Source of the DNA: JBMDXB01 sp048594975
GTDB taxonomy: Bacteria > Acidobacteriota > Vicinamibacteria > Vicinamibacterales > 2-12-FULL-66-21
Assembly: GCA_048594975.1 (NCBI GenBank)
Contig: JBMDXQ010000035.1
Span: 43,445 to 107,444 of the forward strand
Direction of reading: 5' to 3'
Length of the DNA: 64,000 nucleotides
Every line of letters begins with the position of its first letter. The first letter of the stretch is position 1. Both the position numbers and the translations under genes were made by a program. Shown piece after piece: positions 56,888-64,000 of this stretch. The notes under the pieces are model-generated. The model was not told the DNA's origin. It saw only the letters and a program-made list of their open reading frames with translations, and did not search any database.

Positions 56888-57373
56888 GCGCATGCTCCGT
56901 CAGTTCTCGATAGCGGACGCGGCAGTCCGCGCACAGGCGATCGGTCTTCGTGTCCACGGCCGCGAGCCCCGGCGAGCGGGACATCACGCATTCGCGCGCA
57001 GCGCAGTGCACGAGACCGAAGGTGTGCCCGAGCTCGTGCACGGCCTCCTTTGCGAACCGCGCCACCAGCCGCACCGGGTCGGCGGCCTCGGCGAGGCGCG
57101 CCAGCGACATGACCGCGGCGCGTCCCCCGAGCTGCGCCTCGCCGAAGACGAAGGTCAGCACCGGGATGAACAGGTCCACGTCGGTGATGCCGAGCAGCCG
57201 ATCCGGCCGCCCCGGCACCTCCACCGCAAGCCGCTCTGCCAGCCACGCCAGCATCACCCGCGACGAATGCTGGCGGCGCACGGCGTCGAAGCTATGCGCC
57301 GGGCGATCGGCGAAGCGCACCCGCGCCACCGGCAGCGCGAACTCCCGGCCGAGCGCCGCGAGGGCGCCGCCCA

Positions 57374-59059
57374 TCAGGCGGTCCGGCTCGGGGCCTTCGC
57401 CAATCCAGGCGACACCGATGGACACTCAGCCTCCGCGCTCGCACGCCGCTCGGCGGGACCCGCGTCCGGCGCCGCCGCGGCCGGCGCCTGGGCCACGGGC
57501 AGCACCAGCGTCATCACGGTCCCCTTGCCCACCCTGCTGTCCAGGCGGAGCGATCCGCCATGGCGCTCGACGATGCCGTAGACGACCGACAGCCCCAGGC
57601 CCGTCCCCTTGGTCTTGGTCGTGAAGAACGGGTCGAACACCTTCTTGACGTTTTCCGGCGAAATGCCGATGCCGGTGTCCTCGATGCTGACCTCGACCGA
57701 GCGGCCGACGGCGCGCGTGCTCACCCGCAGCGTCCCGCCCGCCGGCATCGCGTCGCAGCCATTGATCAGGATGTTGAGCAGCGCCTGGCGGATCTGGCCG
57801 AAGTCCGCCTGCACCGGCGGCAGGGTGCCGCTCTCGACTGCCAGGGTGATGTTCTGCAGCTCGATCTGGTGGCGGAGCAGGCCGAGCGCCTCGGCGACGG
57901 CAGCGTTGAGGTCGAACTCGGTGCTCTCGATCGGCCGCTCGCGCGCGAAGTCGAGCAGCCCGCGGACGATCGCCGTGCACCGCCGCGTCTCCTGCTCGAC
58001 CAGCTTCAGATTGCGAATCAGCTTCTGCCGGGCGGCTTCGTCGGGAGTGCCCGCCTCGAGCGTGCGCACCAGCAGCTTGGCGTAAGTCAGAATGCCGGCG
58101 AGCGGGTTGTTGATCTCGTGCGCGATCGAGGCGGCGAGCCGCCCGAGCGACGACATCTTCTCGGTGTGCAGCATCCGCTCCTGCGCCGTCTCGAGGGCGG
58201 CGGTGCGCTCGCGCACCTGGTGCTCGAGGTTCTCGAGCAGCGCCAGGCGTTGCCGCCGGACGTCGAGGAGCGCCGCCTCCATGTCGTTGAACGCGTGCGC
58301 CAGGTCGGCGACTTCCCCCGATCCCTGGATCTCGACCGGCTCCTTGAGTTCCCCGGCCTTGACGCGATCGACTCCCTCGGCCAGCTTCGCGATCGGCCGC
58401 ACGAGCTGCCGACGGGTGAATGCGATCGCGGTGACCGCCACGCCGAGGATCGTCAGCAGGCCCGCCGCCGCGGTCGTGCGCTGGAGCGCGGACAACGTCG
58501 TGTCGACGTCGCCCAGCGAGACGCCGACCTCGAGCACGCCGAGCACCCGCTGCTGCGCAGGCGACGCGTGGCAGCCGCTCGACGAGCACTGCTCGCGGTT
58601 GTAGATCGGCGTGACCGTGGCGAGCATGCGGCCGGCGTGGTTCGGTACCAGCCGGCTGCGCTCCTTCGCGTTGAGCACGGCCGGCCGCTGCGAGGTGCCG
58701 TGGCACGCCACGCAGGTGGCCTCCTTCATGTCGGCGATCCGGCCGGCCTCCCCCGGACGGCTGGAAAACGCGGTCCGGCCGCTCGCGTCGAACAGCCGGA
58801 GCTCGCGCATCAGCGGCTGGTTGGCGACGGCGGTCAGGGCGGCCATGAGCTCGGCGCGCTCGTTGCGGAGCATCTGCCGTTCGAGGCTGTTGAGGAGCGT
58901 GTCGCTGAAGAACGCGGCGTTGCGGACGGTCTGATCCATCATCAAACGCTGCTGCGAGCGCAGGACGAGCCAGACGAAGATCAGCCCGCCTACCGCGGTC
59001 GCCACCGTGATGACGGCCGTGACCTGGACGCTCAGGCGGGTCCACCAGCGCGAACGCAT
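57374..59059 (-). CDS. membrane sensor histidine kinase with two heme c motifs
   Basis: 561 residues. Membrane helix 1 at about 13-33, a periplasmic domain to about 190, helix 2 at about 195-213. The periplasmic part has CVACH (Cys116, Cys119, His120) and CSSSGCH (Cys158, Cys163, His164), a CxxCH and a CxxxxCH motif, both able to hold covalent heme. A HAMP domain (RPIAKLAEGVDRVKAGELKE) and coiled coil lead to HisKA with LAASIAHEINNPLAGILTYA and HATPase_c with NILINGCDAMPAGG and GTGLGLSVVYGIVERHGG. It probably senses redox state, a gas or an electron acceptor in the periplasm and phosphorylates the NtrC-type regulator two genes on. Confidence 0.93.
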   Translation of the reverse strand: MRSRWWTRLSVQVTAVITVATAVGGLIFVWLVLRSQQRLMMDQTVRNAAFFSDTLLNSLERQMLRNERAELMAALTAVANQPLMRELRLFDASGRTAFSSRPGEAGRIADMKEATCVACHGTSQRPAVLNAKERSRLVPNHAGRMLATVTPIYNREQCSSSGCHASPAQQRVLGVLEVGVSLGDVDTTLSALQRTTAAAGLLTILGVAVTAIAFTRRQLVRPIAKLAEGVDRVKAGELKEPVEIQGSGEVADLAHAFNDMEAALLDVRRQRLALLENLEHQVRERTAALETAQERMLHTEKMSSLGRLAASIAHEINNPLAGILTYAKLLVRTLEAGTPDEAARQKLIRNLKLVEQETRRCTAIVRGLLDFARERPIESTEFDLNAAVAEALGLLRHQIELQNITLAVESGTLPPVQADFGQIRQALLNILINGCDAMPAGGTLRVSTRAVGRSVEVSIEDTGIGISPENVKKVFDPFFTTKTKGTGLGLSVVYGIVERHGGSLRLDSRVGKGTVMTLVLPVAQAPAAAAPDAGPAERRASAEAECPSVSPGLAKAPSRTA

Positions 59060-59083
59060 GTTGAGGAATCCAGCGTTCGGTGC

Positions 59084-59100
59084 TGCAAGGGCACTGCCGA
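59084..59100 (-). promoter_or_regulatory. sigma-54 (-24/-12) promoter of the heme-sensor kinase operon
   Basis: The minus strand reads TCGGCAGTGCCCTTGCA: GG at 59098-59097, ten bases, GC at 59086-59085, with GGCA and TTGCA matching consensus. Start near 59073, about 14 bases before ATG 59059. If real, the kinase/regulator unit is under the same sigma factor as its presumed target operon. Confidence 0.5.
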
Positions 59101-59414
59101 GAATTTCAACGGTGGATCAGCCGAAACGTTTCGATTCTGGAGGTTTCCGGTCGAGCGATGACGGGATTCCGGCAGCACGGCAGCGGGCGGGCGGCGACCG
59201 CCGAGAACTCCAACGACGCAACTATTGGGCCTCGGGAATCCCCCTTTGATCTGGCACCTGGCGGTTGGGCGTTTGGGAGTTGACCAGCCCGGCGCCTGTG
59301 CGGCACCGAGGCGTGTGCAAATGCGGGCGAGCACCCACGCGTCGTTGACGCCGCCAACGTGGACGGGTAGATTCGCCGCGATTCCTCCAGATCGCGCCGC
59401 GAAGGGAGTCCGAC
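59101..59414. other. divergent intergenic region between the kinase and the GH9 gene
   Basis: This holds the palindrome CGAAACGTTTCG (59122-59133), which resembles LacI-type operators but could be chance or a second activator site for the sigma-54 promoter. It also holds a word-like repeat at 59248-59284 and GGGAG just before ATG 59415. No small gene is convincing. No clear sigma-70 promoter for the GH9 gene was found. Confidence 0.4.
59248..59284. repeat. phrase-like repeat GGTTGGGCGTTTGGGAGTTGAC
   Basis: GATCTGGCACCTGGC followed by GGTTGGGCG and TTTGGGAGTTGAC resembles the repeat at 21349-21414 and also ends in TTGAC. It lies in the gap upstream of the GH9 gene. Confidence 0.45.
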
Positions 59415-61259
59415 ATGAAACCCGTGCGCCTCGGCCAGGCAATCGCTGCCGCCGTTGTCGGCCTCTCTGCGTTCCTGCCCGGCGGCGCGGCGTCGGAGCG
59501 CGAGCCTGCGCAGCAGCCTGCGGTCCGAGCAGTCCGCCTGAACCAGGTGGGGTACACGCCCTCGTCGGCCAAGAAAGCGACGATCCTCAGCGACGCCACC
59601 CGGCCGCTCGCCTGGGAGGTGCACGACGGGAGCGGCCGTAGCGTGGCCTCGGGCCGCACAAACGTCCTCGGACTCGACGGAGATTCCGGCGACCGCGTGC
59701 ACCTGGCGGACTTCTCCAGCCTGTCGCGCGAGGGCACCGGCTACTCGCTGCGGGCGGGAGCAGCCGTAAGCCATCCGTTCGACGTTTCCCCGGCGATCTT
59801 CCGCCGGTTGAAATACGACGCGCTCGCCTACTTCTATCAGTCGCGGAGCGGGATTCCGATCGAGATGCCGTACGCGGGCGGCCAGGAGTGGGTGCGGCCG
59901 GCGGGGCACGTCGACCTGCCGCCCAACCGGGGCGACCGGCGCGTGCCCTGCGCCCCTGACGCGGCCTGCACCTACGCGCTCGACGTGACCGGCGGCTGGT
60001 ACGACGCCGGCGATCACGGCAAGTACGTGGTCAACGGCGGGATCTCCGTGTGGACGCTGCTCAATCAGTACGAGCGCGCCCTGCACGAGGCGGCACCGCG
60101 TGCACACACCGCCGGCGCCGGCGGGTCACGCGCGGGAGTCGTGGCCGACTTCGGCGACGGCACCATGAGCATCCCCGAGCGCGCCAACGGCGTGCCCGAT
60201 CTGCTCGACGAGGTCCGGTGGGAGCTCGAGTTCCTGATGAAGATGCAGGTTCCCGGCGGACAGCCGCGCGCCGGGATGGCGCACCACAAGGTGCACGATG
60301 CGAAGTGGACGCCGCTGCCGATGCGTCCGGAGCGAGATCCGGAGCCGCGGCAGCTGCGGCCGGTCAGCACGGCCGCGACGCTGAACCTCGCCGCGACGGC
60401 GGCCCAGTGCGCGCGGCTCTGGAAGTCGATCGATGGAGCGTTCTCTGCGAAGTGCCTGGCGGCTGCCGAGACGGCATGGGAGGCGGCGCGCGCGAATTCG
60501 GTCTTGCTGGCGTCGCCGCAGGACAGCACTGGCGGCGGGTCGTACAGCGATCGCGACGTCTCGGATGAAGAGTACTGGGCAGCAAGCGAGCTGTTCATCA
60601 CCACGGGAAAGCCGTCCTACAGGGACGCGGCGGTGAGCTCGAAGCACTTCCGCACCGTGCCGGCCGGCAGCAGCTCAATGAGCTGGAACAGCACGGCGGC
60701 GCTGGGCTCGATCTCCCTGATGACCGCGCCGAACGGGCTCGCCGCCGCCGACATCCAAGCGATCAGGAAGAACATCGTCGCGGCCGCCGACCGCTACGTC
60801 GCCGCGGGCGAGTCGCAGGGCTACGGCCTGCCGCTCGCGGGCCGCTCCCAGTGGGGCTCGAACTCCGCGGTCCTGAACAACGCGCTCGTCCTCGGCCTGG
60901 CCTACGACGTCACCGCCGAGCGTCGCTACCGCGACACGGTCACCGCCGCGATCGACTATCTGCTCGGACGCAACGCGATGGACCAGTCCTACGTCAGCGG
61001 GTACGGCGAACGGCCGATGCGCAACCCGCACCACCGCTTCTGGGCGAAGCAGGCGGACGCGGCGTTCCCCGGCCCGCCGCCCGGCGTGTTGTCGGGCGGG
61101 CCGAACGCCGGCCTGCAGGACGCGCGCGCGAAACGGCTCGCTGGCTGCGCCCCGCAGAAGTGCTACGAGGACCACTACCAGGCGTATTCGCTCAACGAGG
61201 TGTGCATCAACTGGAACGCGCCGCTCGCCTGGATCGCTTCATGGCTGGATCGTCGATGA
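59415..61259 (+). CDS. glycoside hydrolase family 9 endoglucanase
   Basis: 614 residues. A signal peptide (1-27) is followed by an N-terminal Ig-like domain (about 35-125) beginning VRAVRLNQVGYTPSSAKKAT, as in CelD-type cellulases. The (alpha/alpha)6 catalytic domain has GGWYDAGDHGKYVVNGG with the two catalytic-site aspartates, the histidine block GYGERPMRNPHHRFWAKQ and the C-terminal acid NEVCINWNAPLAWIASWL. It hydrolyses beta-1,4-glucans such as cellulose outside the cytoplasm. No carbohydrate-binding module or dockerin is visible. With the family 11 lyase and GH10-like enzyme it suggests plant-cell-wall degradation. Confidence 0.93.
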   Translation: MKPVRLGQAIAAAVVGLSAFLPGGAASEREPAQQPAVRAVRLNQVGYTPSSAKKATILSDATRPLAWEVHDGSGRSVASGRTNVLGLDGDSGDRVHLADFSSLSREGTGYSLRAGAAVSHPFDVSPAIFRRLKYDALAYFYQSRSGIPIEMPYAGGQEWVRPAGHVDLPPNRGDRRVPCAPDAACTYALDVTGGWYDAGDHGKYVVNGGISVWTLLNQYERALHEAAPRAHTAGAGGSRAGVVADFGDGTMSIPERANGVPDLLDEVRWELEFLMKMQVPGGQPRAGMAHHKVHDAKWTPLPMRPERDPEPRQLRPVSTAATLNLAATAAQCARLWKSIDGAFSAKCLAAAETAWEAARANSVLLASPQDSTGGGSYSDRDVSDEEYWAASELFITTGKPSYRDAAVSSKHFRTVPAGSSSMSWNSTAALGSISLMTAPNGLAAADIQAIRKNIVAAADRYVAAGESQGYGLPLAGRSQWGSNSAVLNNALVLGLAYDVTAERRYRDTVTAAIDYLLGRNAMDQSYVSGYGERPMRNPHHRFWAKQADAAFPGPPPGVLSGGPNAGLQDARAKRLAGCAPQKCYEDHYQAYSLNEVCINWNAPLAWIASWLDRR

Positions 61260-61301
61260 CGCCAAAAGCCCATGCCCCGGCGCGGTGGACCGACCCGCCC
61301 G

Positions 61302-62825
<1,524 letters not shown>

Positions 62826-62868
62826 CCGGCCATTCTATCGTCGGGTTAGGCCGCGTCGCGCGCGCATC

Positions 62869-62919
62869 GTGCACCGGCGCCCTGCACCGGCACCGGCACC
62901 GTGCAAATGCACCTGCACC
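62869..62919. repeat. TGCACCGGC word repeat
   Basis: GTGCACCGGCGCCC, TGCACCGGCACCGGCACC and GTGCAAATGCACCTGCACC repeat the core GCACC five times in 51 bases between the AbgT and ActP-like genes. It contains short dyads such as GTGCA/TGCAC. Confidence 0.45.
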
Positions 62920-62930
62920 ATACGGTTCTC

Positions 62931-64000
62931 CTATTCGGCTCCCATCCCCAGATACGTCCTCAGCTTCTCGTCGTCGAACCGTGTTTCTGCGGTGGGCTCG
63001 CGGGTCAGCAGCGATCCGGCGATGCCAGCGACAAACGCGATGGACATCGAGACGATGGCCGGGTTGCGCAGCGGAAAGACCGGCGCGGAGTATTTGAAGA
63101 TGTCCACCCAGACCGTCGGGCTGAGGACGATGAGCACGACCGAGAGGATCGAGCCGCTGAGAATCGCCGCCACCGCGCCCGCCGTGTTGAACCGGCGCCA
63201 GACAATCGACAGCAGCAGCGGCGGGAAGTTCGCGCTGCACGCGATCGCGAACGCCAGGCCGACCATGAACGCGACGTTCTGTCCCTTGAACAGGATGCCG
63301 AGGCCGACGGCCACCGCTCCGAACACCACGGTCGCCAGCTTCGCGACGCGGACCTGCTCGTACTCCGTCGCGTCTCCCTTGCGGATCGCGTGCGTGAAGA
63401 TGTCGTGCGAGAGCGCGCTCGCCCCCGCCAGCGTCAGGCCGGCGACGACCGCGAGGATGGTCGCGAAGGCGACCGCGGCGATGAAGCCGAGGAACGGCGT
63501 GCCGCCGAGCAGCTCGGCGACGAGCGGCGCCGCCATGTTGCCCCCGGCGTCGATGCGGGCGATCGCGTCGCGGCCGACCAGCGCCGCCGCGCCGAAGCCG
63601 ACGATCGGGATGATCAGGTAGAAGTAGCCGATGAAGCCGGTGGCGTACAGCACCGACGCGCGCGCCGCGCGCGCGTCCGGGACGGTGTAGAAGCGCATCA
63701 GGATGTGCGGCAGCCCGAGCAGCCCGAGCATCAGCGCGAGGCCGAGGGAGACCGCCTCGAGCGGGCTCGAGATGAGGCCGCCGGGCTGCAGGGCCGCCTG
63801 CCCGTGCTTCGCCACCACCTGGGCGTACAGCTCGGCCGGGCTCCAGCCGAACCGGTTGAGCGTGAGGACCGTGAGGAAGCTCACGCCGATGAGGAGGAGC
63901 ACCGCCTTGATGATCTGCACCCAGGTCGTCGCGAGCATGCCGCCGAAGAGCACGTAGGCGAGCATCACGGCGCCGACGATGATCTCGGCGTACTCGTACT
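62931..64000 (-). CDS. actP: cation/acetate symporter ActP-like, start outside the window
   Basis: The frame is open to the last base of the window, so about 355 C-terminal residues are seen. The sequence is of the sodium/solute symporter family: VLFGGMLATTWVQIIKAVLL, GLLGLPHILMRFYTVPDARA, GYFYLIIPIVGFGAAALVGR, LAGASALSHDIFTHAIRKGD and NFPPLLLSIVWRRFNTAGAV closely follow ActP, the sodium-coupled acetate/glycolate carrier of the inner membrane. Several helices are visible and the C-terminus is complete (RTYLGMGAE). No yjcH-like small gene lies downstream; it might be upstream, beyond the window. Confidence 0.9.
   Translation of the reverse strand, partial: YEYAEIIVGAVMLAYVLFGGMLATTWVQIIKAVLLLIGVSFLTVLTLNRFGWSPAELYAQVVAKHGQAALQPGGLISSPLEAVSLGLALMLGLLGLPHILMRFYTVPDARAARASVLYATGFIGYFYLIIPIVGFGAAALVGRDAIARIDAGGNMAAPLVAELLGGTPFLGFIAAVAFATILAVVAGLTLAGASALSHDIFTHAIRKGDATEYEQVRVAKLATVVFGAVAVGLGILFKGQNVAFMVGLAFAIACSANFPPLLLSIVWRRFNTAGAVAAILSGSILSVVLIVLSPTVWVDIFKYSAPVFPLRNPAIVSMSIAFVAGIAGSLLTREPTAETRFDDEKLRTYLGMGAE

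Overview
The window looks like a chromosome segment of a GC-rich member of the Acidobacteriota, most likely class Vicinamibacteria. The strongest hint is an 821-residue FtsX-type permease with the duplicated N-terminal layout of the acidobacterial orphan permeases (47254-49719). Other hints are MacA/RND adaptors with Gly/Arg-rich tails, an ELWPPSH-type C-terminal domain on a polysaccharide lyase, many sigma-54 activators, and phrase-like degenerate repeats between genes. The taxon is an inference. No rRNA, tRNA, CRISPR array, transposase or prophage gene was seen.

Layout. 1-1431: end of a sigma-70 family factor, a membrane protein (possible anti-sigma) and a secreted protein. 1540-8195, minus strand: glycerate 2-kinase, ftsE-ftsX, gatB and ATP-type pckA, with an inverted-repeat element at the gatB start. 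8328-14795, minus strand: a signalling block with an HD-GYP-type regulator, two NtrC-type activators and a large hybrid kinase, with a sigma-54 promoter and dyad. 14872-18559: SpoIID-like lipoprotein, ECF sigma/anti-sigma pair, ispH. 19076-30556: Spy-like protein and a six-gene efflux cluster (TolC, RND adaptor, RND pump, MacA-like adaptor, ABC ATPase, ABC permease). 30658-36261, minus strand: folK, a ferritin-like protein, a DksA-type zinc finger, and a ybbP-ybbA-tesA-like operon. 36331-39383: metallophosphoesterase, L,D-transpeptidase and M23 endopeptidase. 39402-49719: family 11 rhamnogalacturonan lyase, a C39-like/TPR/beta-barrel fusion with its PA2779-like partner, SYLF protein, GH10-like hydrolase, orphan permease. 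51401-59101: the respiratory regulon described below. 59415-64000: GH9 cellulase, AbgT transporter and an ActP-like symporter cut by the window edge.

The most interesting unit is 51401-59101, entirely on the minus strand. A sensor kinase with two covalent-heme motifs (CVACH and CSSSGCH), an archaemetzincin and an NtrC-type regulator overlap end to end and follow a sigma-54 promoter. Next come a 12-bp dyad and a second sigma-54 promoter, then an operon of six genes: a cysteine-rich protein, a 28-residue membrane peptide, a Tat-exported four-cluster iron-sulfur protein (HybA type), a quinone-interacting membrane subunit (HybB/NrfD type) and two membrane-anchored proteins with a glycine-cleavage-H-like fold. 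A strong hairpin closes it. I read this as a quinone-linked electron-transfer complex switched on by a heme- or redox-sensing two-component system. No dedicated catalytic subunit is encoded beside it.

A second theme is repeats. Two elements (6332-6557 and 31140-31233) share terminal inverted repeats beginning GTCAATGC and are built inside from degenerate GCATTC/GAATGC units. Further phrase-like repeats lie in other intergenic gaps, two of them also ending in TTGAC. One element supplies the only visible start codons of gatB, and another repeat is read into the end of a glycosidase gene. All calls come from reading the sequence by eye; no similarity search or structure prediction was run.
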